A stretch of 64,000 nucleotides of DNA from Bacillota bacterium (GTDB lineage: Bacteria > Bacillota > Clostridia > Lachnospirales > Anaerotignaceae): assembly GCA_019422105.1 (NCBI GenBank), contig JAHZDZ010000003.1, positions 120,677 to 184,676 on the forward strand. Direction: 5' to 3'. Positions within the stretch are counted from its first letter, which is position 1, and the number at the start of each line of letters is the position of its first letter. Of the stretch, positions 24,881 through 33,012 are shown in pieces. The position numbers were made by a program, and so were the translations under genes. The notes under the pieces were generated by a model that did not search any database, was not told the DNA's origin, and worked only from the letters and a program-made list of their open reading frames with translations.

Positions 24881-25909
24881 ATGGCGAAATGGTATGAGCA
24901 GGAGGAATCTCAAAACGGTATTATCATTTCCTGCCGGATACGTCTGGCCAGAAATATAAAGGGCTTTCCCTATTCTCTGAAGCTTGGAGACAATGAAGCG
25001 GGCAAAATGATTGCACTGGTGAAAAGCGCCGTGCTCAGGGAGGTAAATCCCATTGACGCTTCTCTTCATTATATACAGATAAATGCTTTAGGGACAGCGG
25101 AAAAACTGTCCCTTATGGAAAGCCATAAAATAAGCCCCATATTACTACAAAAAAAGCAGGAGTGCGGTGTTATTATAAATGACAGTGAGACAATCAATAT
25201 TATGCTCAATGAGGAGGACCATATCCGCATACAAAGCATTCTTCCGGGGGATAATATGGATAGGGCCTGGGAGATTGCGGACAGCGTTGATAATATGATT
25301 GAAAGGGAAGTGGAATATGATTTCAGTGAGCGCTACGGCTATTTGACTGCCTGCCCCACCAATGTTGGCACTGGGCTTCGGGCGTCCTTTATGATGCATC
25401 TTCCTGTTTTGGAAAAGACAGGCCAGATAAAAAATGTGATACAGGCAATCAGTAAATTCGGTATCACTGTAAGGGGAATTTACGGGGAGGGTTCGGAGTC
25501 TATGGGGGCTATTTACCAAATATCCAATCAGATGACTCTGGGCCAGAGCGAGCAGGAAATTATCTGCAATCTGAAAAATGTGGCGAGTCTTATTATGGAG
25601 CAGGAGAAAACACTGCGAAGTAACCTTTTGCGGGAGAGGAGGCTGGATTTTGAGGATACGGTTTACCGATCCCTGGGTATTTTAAAAACAGCCCGCAAAA
25701 TTTCCGTGAAGGAAGCCATGGAATATCTCTCCAGTGTACGTCTTGGCATACAGCTTTCTATTTTGGAGGAGTCGTTAAGGGAAAAAAATATTTATAAAAT
25801 AATGATGAGGATACAGCCAGGCAATTTGCAAAGTCTTTTTGACAGCGGCTTTTCCCCTGAAAAGGGCGAAGAAATCCGGGCTGAGTTTATCAGGGAACAA
25901 TTCAATTAA
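24881..25909 (+). CDS. mcsB: Protein arginine kinase McsB
   Basis: 342 residues. A guanido-phosphotransferase-fold enzyme that phosphorylates protein arginines, marking substrates for ClpCP. SCRIRLARNIKGFPYS, TACPTNVGTGLRASFMMHLP (the phosphagen-kinase cysteine signature), IRGIYGEGSESMGAIYQISNQ and LRSNLLRERR are characteristic. Length is as expected. It lies between mcsA and clpC with short spacers (3 and 21 nt). Confidence 0.95.
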   Translation: MAKWYEQEESQNGIIISCRIRLARNIKGFPYSLKLGDNEAGKMIALVKSAVLREVNPIDASLHYIQINALGTAEKLSLMESHKISPILLQKKQECGVIINDSETINIMLNEEDHIRIQSILPGDNMDRAWEIADSVDNMIEREVEYDFSERYGYLTACPTNVGTGLRASFMMHLPVLEKTGQIKNVIQAISKFGITVRGIYGEGSESMGAIYQISNQMTLGQSEQEIICNLKNVASLIMEQEKTLRSNLLRERRLDFEDTVYRSLGILKTARKISVKEAMEYLSSVRLGIQLSILEESLREKNIYKIMMRIQPGNLQSLFDSGFSPEKGEEIRAEFIREQFN

Positions 25910-25930
25910 AAAAGAGAAGGAGGGATACAT

Positions 25931-28390
25931 ATGCAGGGAAAATTCACACAGAAGGCAAAGGAAGTTTTGGAGAACGCCCAGCAGGCGGCATTAAGCCTTG
26001 GCCACAGCTATGTGGGAACAGAGCATATATTATTGGGACTGTTAAGCGTCACAGACTGTGTAGCATCCAGGGCGATTGAGGCCCAGGGCGTCAACAGAGA
26101 GGACGTCATAGATAAAATTGAGGAGATGGTGGGGATTCATAACGGCGGAGGATATATGCCAAGTGACTACACTCCCAGATCCAAAAGGGTTATTGAGCTG
26201 AGTGTCAGTGAGGCACTTAAAATGGGTACGGGCTATGTGGGAACAGAACATATTCTTCTTGCGCTTCTCAATGAGCAGGATTCCATTGCTGTTAAGATTC
26301 TTGAGACTCTTGGGGTTAATACCCAGAGACTATACGAGGACATTATGGGGATGCTTGGCGAGGGGGAGAAGACAGGGGGACCTGCCGGCATGAACAGCCA
26401 TTCCCAAGCGTCAGGAGGACAGTCCTCCACGCCTACTCTTGACAAATACAGCAGGGATTTCAACAAGCTGGCACAGGAGAGCAAGTTTGATCCGATTATA
26501 GGCCGTGACAGGGAGATTGAGAGAATTACACAGATACTGAGCAGAAGGACAAAAAATAATCCGTGTCTTGTGGGAGATCCGGGCGTTGGAAAGACGGCGA
26601 TTGCCGAAGGGCTGGCCCAGAAAATTGCGGAGGGAAGCGTGCCTGAGACATTAAAGGGAAAACGGGTTATTTCACTGGATTTGTCATCTATGGTGGCAGG
26701 CTCCAAGTATAGAGGAGAGTTTGAGGAGAGAATCAAAAAGGTAATTGACGAGGTAAAGGCTGACGGAAAGGTTATATTGTTTATTGACGAACTCCATACC
26801 ATTATCGGCGCGGGAGCGGCGGAGGGCGCCATTGACGCCTCCAATATTTTGAAACCGTCCCTTGCCAGAGGAGAGCTGCAGCTTATCGGCGCAACGACCA
26901 TGGAGGAATACCGCAAATACATTGAAAAGGACGCGGCTTTAGAGAGGCGTTTCCAGCCGGTCAAGGTGGAAGAGCCTACAGAGGAGGAAGCAGTGCAGAT
27001 GCTGCGGGGGCTGAAGGACAGGTACGAGGCACATCACAGAGTTAAAATCACAGACGAGGCAATTGTTGCGGCAGTTAAAATGTCTGCACGGTATATTTCC
27101 GATCGATTTCTGCCGGACAAGGCCATTGACATTATAGATGAAGCAGCTTCCAAGGTAAGACTCAAAACCTTTACTGCTCCTGCGGAGGTAAAGGATTTGG
27201 AGGAAAGGCTGGCCTCTTTGGAGAAGGAAAAGGAGGAGGCCATTAAGACAGAGGAGTTTGAAAAAGCGGGCAGGGTGAAAAAAGAGCAGATTGATCTGAA
27301 GGAAAGACTTGCCGAGGCGAAAAAGGAGTGGGAATCCAAAAACATTACCAAGGAACAGATTGTAGGCGAGGATGAGGTTGCGGATGTTGTTTCCGGCTGG
27401 ACCGGTGTACCTGTTCAGAGCATACGGGAGGAGGAAAGCGCAAGGCTTCTGCGCATGGAGGAAATGCTTCACGAGAGAGTCATCGGGCAGGAGGAAGCAG
27501 TTGCGGCTGTCTCCAAGGCTATCCGCCGCGGCAGAGTCGGATTGAAGGATCCCAAAAGACCTATCGGTTCTTTCCTGTTCCTGGGGCCTACAGGTGTTGG
27601 AAAGACAGAGCTTTCAAAAGCGCTGGCGGAGGTTCTCTTTGGAGATGAGGATGCAATGATACGTGTTGATATGTCCGAGTATATGGAGAAACACAGTGTG
27701 TCTAAAATGATTGGTTCGCCTCCCGGCTATGTTGGATATGACGAGGGCGGACAGCTCAGTGAGAAGGTGCGGAGAAAACCCTATTCCGTTATTCTTTTTG
27801 ATGAGATTGAAAAGGCGGCGCCGGATGTGTTTAACATAATGCTTCAAATACTGGACGACGGGCATATAACAGACGCCCAGGGGAGGAAAATAGATTTTAA
27901 AAACACAGTCATTATCATGACGTCAAACTTAGGCGCCAGGAATATTGTCGAGCCGAAGAAGCTGGGCTTTACGGCAAACGAAAACGAGGAAAAGAATTAT
28001 GATAATATGAAACGAAATGTTATGGATGAGGTAAAGCATGCCTTTAAGCCGGAGTTTATAAACCGTATTGATGAGATTATTGTATTCCATCCTCTGTCAC
28101 GGGAGAATGTAAAGGACATTGTTTATCTTATGGCAAGGGAAATCATTGGCAGGGTGAAGGAAAACATGGACATCATACTGAGATTCAGTGATGAAGCCAT
28201 AGAATATATTGCGAAGGAAGGTTTTAACCCGGCCTATGGGGCAAGGCCGCTGAGAAGGGAACTGCAATCCAAGGTGGAGGATGTCTTTGCGGAGGAATTC
28301 CTGGAGGGTAAATTCAAGGCGGGAAATGAGGTTGAGGTTAAGCTTTCCGGTGATAAGCTGTCCTTTGAAGAAGTGAAAGAGACGGTATAA
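25931..28390 (+). CDS. clpC: ClpC AAA+ unfoldase
   Basis: 819 residues. Two N-terminal Clp repeats (about 1-145), AAA-1 with GDPGVGKTAIAEGLAQ and Walker B VILFIDELHT, a middle domain with a UVR-like stretch (KTEEFEKAGRVKKEQI) where McsB/adaptors act, and AAA-2 with GPTGVGKTELSKAL and VILFDEIEKA. The C-terminal D2 small domain has GARPLRRELQ. It unfolds substrates for ClpP; clpP is not in the window. AAGGAGGG upstream of ATG 25931. Confidence 0.96.
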   Translation: MQGKFTQKAKEVLENAQQAALSLGHSYVGTEHILLGLLSVTDCVASRAIEAQGVNREDVIDKIEEMVGIHNGGGYMPSDYTPRSKRVIELSVSEALKMGTGYVGTEHILLALLNEQDSIAVKILETLGVNTQRLYEDIMGMLGEGEKTGGPAGMNSHSQASGGQSSTPTLDKYSRDFNKLAQESKFDPIIGRDREIERITQILSRRTKNNPCLVGDPGVGKTAIAEGLAQKIAEGSVPETLKGKRVISLDLSSMVAGSKYRGEFEERIKKVIDEVKADGKVILFIDELHTIIGAGAAEGAIDASNILKPSLARGELQLIGATTMEEYRKYIEKDAALERRFQPVKVEEPTEEEAVQMLRGLKDRYEAHHRVKITDEAIVAAVKMSARYISDRFLPDKAIDIIDEAASKVRLKTFTAPAEVKDLEERLASLEKEKEEAIKTEEFEKAGRVKKEQIDLKERLAEAKKEWESKNITKEQIVGEDEVADVVSGWTGVPVQSIREEESARLLRMEEMLHERVIGQEEAVAAVSKAIRRGRVGLKDPKRPIGSFLFLGPTGVGKTELSKALAEVLFGDEDAMIRVDMSEYMEKHSVSKMIGSPPGYVGYDEGGQLSEKVRRKPYSVILFDEIEKAAPDVFNIMLQILDDGHITDAQGRKIDFKNTVIIMTSNLGARNIVEPKKLGFTANENEEKNYDNMKRNVMDEVKHAFKPEFINRIDEIIVFHPLSRENVKDIVYLMAREIIGRVKENMDIILRFSDEAIEYIAKEGFNPAYGARPLRRELQSKVEDVFAEEFLEGKFKAGNEVEVKLSGDKLSFEEVKETV

Positions 28391-28670
28391 ACCCGCAATA
28401 AAGCAAAGCAGAAACAATAAAAGGCGGTTGGGGCAGATGGAATTTACGACAAAAAGTCTTTTTGTTTCACCGCGCGCTCTGCGAACGAGAAAAAACGAAG
28501 TTTTTTCGAGTTTTGCGAAAAAGCGGAGAGCCCATGCTGAACACTTTAGCAAGTAAGCTTGTCTGTATGCTTCTTAAGCGCCTTTCTCTCCGCTTTTATC
28601 GATAATATCCGCGAAAAAGCGGAGAGAAGCCGAAAAAGGAATAACCGGACTGCAAAGCAGATAGGGGATT

Positions 28671-28752
28671 GCTTCTTGAAGGATTCAAGGAGCGACGCGC
28701 CCGACAAAACCGGAGGTTTTGGAGAAACTCCGCGTAAATTTATGGTATAATA
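28671..28752 (+). repeat. Dispersed repeat, copy A, ending in an extended -10
   Basis: GCTTCTTGAAGGATTC, AGGAGCGACGCG, GAAACTCCGCGTAAATTTAT, then TGGTATAAT. The same order of blocks appears at 57132-57202. The element folds into two small hairpins and ends in a TGn-TATAAT box pointing outward. Confidence 0.55.
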
Positions 28753-28899
28753 TCCGAGGCAGCGAAGAAAAAAAGATATAGCTTGGCTGGTTTGCAGACA
28801 GGGTGTGCTTTTTAAAGGATTCGAGGAGCAATAAATAGCAAAATACATTGTTCCGTGTTCTCCACATCAATATGATATATAGGTTTCCATATGTAAATA

Positions 28900-28937
28900 A
28901 GCCGGAATGGATGTGAATTCATTCCGGCTGTTTTTTT
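28900..28937 (+). terminator. Rho-independent terminator
   Basis: Stem AGCCGGAATG with CATTCCGGCT (28900-28909 / 28920-28929), then T7. It probably ends transcripts from the clpC side or from the repeat-borne promoter at 28752. Confidence 0.75.
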
Positions 28938-29182
28938 GCCGATACTGCTTTGTCCACACATTGAATACATAAATGGGATAAATTCAATTTATAATGATGA
29001 TAAATTAACAAAAAAATAAAGCGTAATTAATATTTTTCGTGTGATATAGACAGAAAAAAACAAATGTCCTCCCCGCGAGGCGATAGACCGTCATATTTAC
29101 TAAGGCTTATAAAATCAGTAGTTCATCGGTAAGGACTATTTTTGTGCAATATAGTAGAAATATTTGTTTTTTTGTAATTTCA

Positions 29183-29212
29183 TTGACGGACAGAAGATTG
29201 GTATGTTATTAT
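29183..29212 (+). promoter_or_regulatory. Promoter of the flavoprotein gene
   Basis: TTGACG (29183-29188), 18-bp spacer, TATTAT (29207-29212), about 85 bp before the start codon. Confidence 0.55.
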
Positions 29213-29298
29213 CTTAACGAAAAAGCGTCTTGCAACAGGCGGCAGTGTTTTCAGTTGAGAGATGACATTCAAACTATCTATTAAGGGAGGATATTTGT

Positions 29299-31104
29299 AT
29301 GAAGAAGTTTATGCGCAGCGCCATGGCACTTTCCTTAGCGGCGGCTATGGTACTGACAGCGGCAGGCTGCTCCAAAAAAGAGGAGAAACCGGCAGAAACT
29401 CCACAGCAGACAGAGCAGACACAAAACGAAAAGTTTGATATTGTTGTTATCGGCGGCGGCGGTGCCGGTTTGACAGCGGCAATTCAGGCATCCCAAAACG
29501 GGGCTAAAAATGTTGTGGTTTTGGAAAAAATGGCGCAGACAGGCGGAAACACTGTACGCTCCACCGGAGGTCTGAACGCGGCCGGAACACAGCAGCAAAA
29601 AGACAATGGTATTGAGGACAGCGCGGAGCTTATGATTGAGGATACCATGAAGGGCGGAAAGGAAGTAAACGATCCTGAGCTTGTAAAGGCGATGGCGGAA
29701 AATTCTGCGGCGGCAGTTGACTGGGTAAACTCCATCGGAGGAGATTTATCTGTTGTCGGCCGTCTGGCAGGCGCAAGTGTTGACCGTGCGCACAAGCCGG
29801 AGGGCGGTGCAGCTGTTGGTCCAATGCTTATGAAAACATTAAATGCGGCTGTAGAGGAAGCGGGCATCCCCGTTATGCTTGATACAAAAGCAGAGGAAAT
29901 TCTTTTAGATGAAAGCGGTGCCGTAAAGGGAGTAAAAGCTACAACAAAGGACGGGGAAATCACAATCGACTGTACAGCGGTTATCATTGCTACAGGTGGT
30001 TTTGGAGCTAATTCCGAACTTGTTGTAAAATATAATCCTGCTTTGGAGGGCTTTGCGACAACGAACCACGCAGGCGCAACAGGAGACGGTATTGTTATGG
30101 CCGAGGCGGCAGGCGCAGGACTGGTTGATATTGACCAGATTCAGATTCACCCGACAGTTGAGCCGACAACAACAACCATGTACACAGAGGCGGTTCGCGG
30201 CAACGGCGCAATCCTTGTAAATAAAGAGGGTAAGAGATTTATCAATGAGCTTGAGACAAGGGATGTAGTTTCCGCGGCGATACTGGAGCAGACAGATAAG
30301 GTTTGCTATCTTGTTTTTGACCAGAAGGTGAGAGACGGCTTAAGTGCAATTGAATCCTATATCTCCAAGGGGATTATCACAGAGGCGGATTCCATTGAGG
30401 AACTGGCGGAAAAGCTCAGTATTGATTCTGCGGCTTTAAAGGAGACGATGGACGCTTATGCGGGCTTTGCTCAGAGCGGCACCGATACGGAATTTGGACG
30501 CGAGGACATGAAGGAAACCCTTCAGACACCAAAATACTATGCAGGTCTTTGTGCACCGGCAGTACATCACACCATGGGCGGCATTAAAATCAATACAGCT
30601 AGTGAGGTGCTCAAGGAGGACGGTACAGTAATCCCCGGCCTGTACGCAGCAGGAGAGGTAACAGGAGGCATTCACGGCGCAAATCGTCTGGGCGGAAATG
30701 CTGTGACAGATATTGTTGTATTTGGCCGTATCGCAGCAGACAGCGCTTGCGGATATGTGGAGGAGAAGACAGGCTTTACAGAGCTTACTTATAAGGCTTC
30801 TGAAGCAGAGGAAAATGTGGCGCCCGAGGTTGAGGGCGGTTACAAGGACGGTGTATACGAAGGCACAGGAAAAGGAAATGGCGGAGACATCAAGGTGGAA
30901 GTGACTGTTGAGGGCGGCAATATCGTTTCCATATCCCTGACAGAGCACAGCGAGACAGAGGGTATCTATGAGGCAGCTGAAAAAGGCGTAATCGAGGAAA
31001 TTATCAAGACACAGTCTACAGAGGTTGACGCGGTGAGCGGTGCGACTGTGACCAGCAATGGTATCATGGAAGCCGTTGCAGACGCTGTAAAGGACGCAAA
31101 ATAA
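29299..31104 (+). CDS. Extracellular flavin lipoprotein reductase (FAD + covalent FMN domain)
   Basis: 601 residues. A signal peptide with lipobox TAAGC (Cys 24) and a Thr/Glu/Gln-rich linker precede a fumarate-reductase-type FAD domain: VVIGGGGAGLTAA, GGNTVRSTGGLNAAG, HHTMGGIKIN, GLYAAGEVTGGIHGANRLGG. The C-terminal FMN-binding domain (about 515-600) ends in DAVSGATVTSNGI, whose Thr in SGAT is the usual site of ApbE-mediated FMN attachment. The protein is therefore a cell-surface, cytochrome-free flavin reductase of the fumarate/urocanate/acrylate reductase superfamily. The order (FAD first, FMN last) differs from the more familiar FMN-first arrangement. The substrate cannot be inferred. It stands alone with its own promoter and terminator (31144-31180); ApbE is not encoded nearby. 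Confidence 0.88.
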   Translation: MKKFMRSAMALSLAAAMVLTAAGCSKKEEKPAETPQQTEQTQNEKFDIVVIGGGGAGLTAAIQASQNGAKNVVVLEKMAQTGGNTVRSTGGLNAAGTQQQKDNGIEDSAELMIEDTMKGGKEVNDPELVKAMAENSAAAVDWVNSIGGDLSVVGRLAGASVDRAHKPEGGAAVGPMLMKTLNAAVEEAGIPVMLDTKAEEILLDESGAVKGVKATTKDGEITIDCTAVIIATGGFGANSELVVKYNPALEGFATTNHAGATGDGIVMAEAAGAGLVDIDQIQIHPTVEPTTTTMYTEAVRGNGAILVNKEGKRFINELETRDVVSAAILEQTDKVCYLVFDQKVRDGLSAIESYISKGIITEADSIEELAEKLSIDSAALKETMDAYAGFAQSGTDTEFGREDMKETLQTPKYYAGLCAPAVHHTMGGIKINTASEVLKEDGTVIPGLYAAGEVTGGIHGANRLGGNAVTDIVVFGRIAADSACGYVEEKTGFTELTYKASEAEENVAPEVEGGYKDGVYEGTGKGNGGDIKVEVTVEGGNIVSISLTEHSETEGIYEAAEKGVIEEIIKTQSTEVDAVSGATVTSNGIMEAVADAVKDAK

Positions 31105-31542
31105 AAAATAACCGCAGTGTGGAAACTTTAGAAGCAGTTATTTAACGGATTGGACGATTTTTAGTCCAATCCGTTTCTTTTATTTCGATTTTAGTGCGTC
31201 ATCCATAAAAAGACTGTGATCTGGGAAATTTCAGGGAATGGCTTCTTCAATTTATTTCTGCATTTCTTTTTATGCGTCAGCCGGCAATAAAATAGGGGCA
31301 GAGCAACAAATTTAGAGATTAAATGGTTTTGGTTCAAATCGTTTTCTTTATATTTCTTTTTCATGCGTCAATAAAAAGAGAAATTGCGGGGGATTGAAAA
31401 CGGGCTCAAATTTATTTTATGGTATCAAAGAAAGCCTCTTTGGGCTTTTGGTATATTTCTAAAAAGCAATATTTATTGTTATAGAAAACCGATATTTTAC
31501 CCAATAAAAAAACGCTCACCCGTAGAGCGCATTGCCATAAGC
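31105..31542. other. Intergenic stretch with repeat-family hairpins
   Basis: It contains the terminator at 31144-31180 and a degenerate second copy of the same motif (about 31320-31375, TTCAAATCG, CATGCGTCAATAAAAAG). Both are related to the 86-bp repeat after ftsY. No gene: the frame at 31384 is antisense to the XRE gene. Confidence 0.5.
31144..31180 (+). terminator. Terminator of the flavoprotein gene, repeat-family type
   Basis: Stem AACGGATTGGAC with GTCCAATCCGTT (31144-31155 / 31164-31175), then a T-rich tail. The same AACGGATTG/CAATCCGTT core recurs at 39520 and three times at 47431-47632. Confidence 0.8.
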
Positions 31543-31860
31543 TTAGTGGCCGGAAAGACCACGCATATAAGACAGAGCCTGTTTTTTCTGCTCTGTGGTG
31601 AGGCAGTTGAACAGATTCAGGCATTTCATATCCATCTCAGTCAATTCCGGTGTTTCCGCATTGGTTCGAAAAGGAGATAACCCCAGCAGGTAGTCAATTG
31701 AAACGGAAAAATAACGGGACATTTTAATCAGCATTTCAATGTCCGGAAAGGATTTGTTTAATTCGTATTTGCTGACAGATGCCTGCGTTGTGTTTAAATC
31801 CATAGCCAGATGAATTTGACTTAGTTTTTTCTCCAGACGCAGCTCTTTTATCCGGTTCAT
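31543..31860 (-). CDS. XRE-family (Cro/CI-type) transcriptional regulator
   Basis: 105 residues from ATG 31860, chosen for AAGGAGG at 31869-31875. The N-terminal helix-turn-helix is MNRIKELRLEKKLSQIHLAM with TTQASVSKYELNKSFPDIEM (recognition helix QASVSKYE), followed by the frequent SVSIDYLLGLS and a short C-terminal helix pair. Divergent from a SLOG-family gene, with the palindrome TTGTATT...AATACAA (31907-31928) between them as probable operator for autoregulation. No phage genes are near, so it is probably a stand-alone regulator. Confidence 0.88.
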   Translation of the reverse strand: MNRIKELRLEKKLSQIHLAMDLNTTQASVSKYELNKSFPDIEMLIKMSRYFSVSIDYLLGLSPFRTNAETPELTEMDMKCLNLFNCLTTEQKKQALSYMRGLSGH

Positions 31861-31906
31861 TTCCCCACCTCCTTTATGCATATTGCTTATGAAAAACTAC
31901 TCTCAG

Positions 31907-31928
31907 TTGTATTATATATTCAATACAA
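31907..31928. promoter_or_regulatory. Predicted operator of the XRE regulator
   Basis: Perfect inverted repeat TTGTATT (31907-31913) and AATACAA (31922-31928), centred between the divergent genes. A related half-site ATTGTGTTGTAA lies at about 31941. Confidence 0.5.
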
Positions 31929-31946
31929 GAATAATATACGATTGTG

Positions 31947-31975
31947 TTGTAAATCAGATTCCGGCTTATTATAAT
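31947..31975 (+). promoter_or_regulatory. Promoter of the SLOG-family gene
   Basis: TTGTAA (31947-31952), 17-bp spacer, TATAAT (31970-31975). Confidence 0.6.
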
Positions 31976-32006
31976 AGTCATCAGAAGAATATATGGAGGC
32001 GTTCGT

Positions 32007-32351
32007 TTGAAAGCGGCTATTATAGGTTCCAGATCGTTAAATATAGACATCAGTAAATATATTCCGGAGGGTGTTACCTCTATTATCAGCGGAGGGGCGG
32101 GGGGAATAGATTCTCTTGCGGAAAAATATGCACGTGAAAATAATATAGAAATAGAAATTATAAGGCCGCAGTATCAGAGATACGGCAGATGCGCTCCCAT
32201 TATCCGAAACAGGGAAATTGTTGACAAAGCGGATTTAGTGGTCGCCATATGGGACGGAAAATCGAAGGGTACAAAATCAGTGCTCTCTTATGCGGATAAG
32301 GCAGGGAAAGAGGTAATACTGTATATTGCCGGCAGCGAAAACGAAGAGTGA
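32007..32351 (+). CDS. SLOG/DUF2493-like nucleotide-binding protein
   Basis: 114 residues from a TTG start (ATGGAGG 8 nt upstream). KAAIIGSRSL, SIISGGAGGIDSLAEKYA, PQYQRYGRCAPIIRNREIVD and VVAIWDGKSKGTKSVLSYA form the Rossmann-like pattern of the YAcAr/DUF2493 (SLOG) group, related to DprA and LOG. Such proteins are thought to bind nucleotides or nucleotide-derived ligands; no catalytic role can be assigned. Divergent from the XRE regulator, suggesting control by it. Confidence 0.8.
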   Translation: MKAAIIGSRSLNIDISKYIPEGVTSIISGGAGGIDSLAEKYARENNIEIEIIRPQYQRYGRCAPIIRNREIVDKADLVVAIWDGKSKGTKSVLSYADKAGKEVILYIAGSENEE

Positions 32352-32444
32352 ATTTGGAAAGCGGGCCGATTCCGTGTGAATTGGGAGTATGGAAAAAAAT
32401 ACGCCGGAACGCTGAAAAATAAATATTTCTTTTTCAGTGAAATA

Positions 32445-32453
32445 TGGTATAAT
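32445..32453 (+). promoter_or_regulatory. Extended -10 promoter
   Basis: TGGTATAAT about 75 bp before the gene at 32528, without a clear -35; the same 9-mer occurs before murE and in repeat copy A. Confidence 0.5.
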
Positions 32454-32527
32454 GAAATACAGACTATGAATCGTTTCACCGAGCAATAAATTTGGAATGA
32501 CTAATACCTTGGGAGGGTTATAAGAAA

Positions 32528-32941
32528 ATGGCTGTAATCGAAGAGTTAATCAGACTGGAAGAGGATGGAAGTTTAAGCTTTGGAAATTACCTGATGGATA
32601 CCAAGAAGAAGGTACTTGATTTCGAGGTAAATGGAGATTTATATAAAGTAAAGACATTTAAGGAAATTACCAAACTGGAGAAAAACGGCAAGTTGCTTTT
32701 GGAGGCGGTTCCCGGTGCAACGGTACATAATTTCTCCATGAGCGACAGGAAAGTAGCTTTCGGCATAGAGGGGACAGAGGATATTCAAATTACGATGGAG
32801 CTGGAAGCGGACAGTGAGTATAAAATCATCATAGATGACGTCAATGTGGGTAAAATCAAGGCAAATTTGGCCGGCAAGGTGAATTTCAGCGTTGAGAATA
32901 AAAATGCTGTTTTGGATGTACTGATTGAAAAAATCGGTTAA
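32528..32941 (+). CDS. Conserved protein of unknown function (often mislabelled endosialidase)
   Basis: 137 residues: MAVIEELIRLEEDGSLSFGN, then a region of alternating strands (YKVKTFKEITKLEKNGKLLL, VPGATVHNF, IQITMELEAD, VNFSVENKNAVLDVLIEK). I recognise it as a small beta-rich protein common in Clostridia and frequently carrying an unsupported endosialidase label. No signal peptide, membrane segment or catalytic motif is visible. Good AGGGA ribosome site; own promoter and terminator (32968-32996). A regulatory or structural role is likely but unknown. Confidence 0.75.
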   Translation: MAVIEELIRLEEDGSLSFGNYLMDTKKKVLDFEVNGDLYKVKTFKEITKLEKNGKLLLEAVPGATVHNFSMSDRKVAFGIEGTEDIQITMELEADSEYKIIIDDVNVGKIKANLAGKVNFSVENKNAVLDVLIEKIG

Positions 32942-32967
32942 GCTTCATTATAAAAATTGTGAATCGA

Positions 32968-32996
32968 AAACTCAGTCTAATAGACTGAGTTTTTTT
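32968..32996 (+). terminator. Rho-independent terminator
   Basis: Stem CTCAGTCT with AGACTGAG (32971-32978 / 32982-32989) extended by A/T pairs, then T7. It lies 17 bp before radA, so radA may be read through or have an internal promoter. Confidence 0.85.
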
Positions 32997-33012
32997 CTGG
33001 GAAGGTGCCGCT

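Larger units (their letters stand above)
28391..29298. other. Long intergenic region with hairpin-rich repeats
   Basis: 900 bp without a supported gene. GCGAAAAAGCGGAGAG occurs directly at 28515-28530 and 28611-28626, with the complementary CTCTCCGCTTTT (28586-28597) between them, so two mutually exclusive hairpins are possible. A dispersed repeat copy lies at 28671-28752, a terminator at 28900-28937 and a promoter at 29183-29212. The ORFs in this stretch are repeat-derived and not called. Confidence 0.5.
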
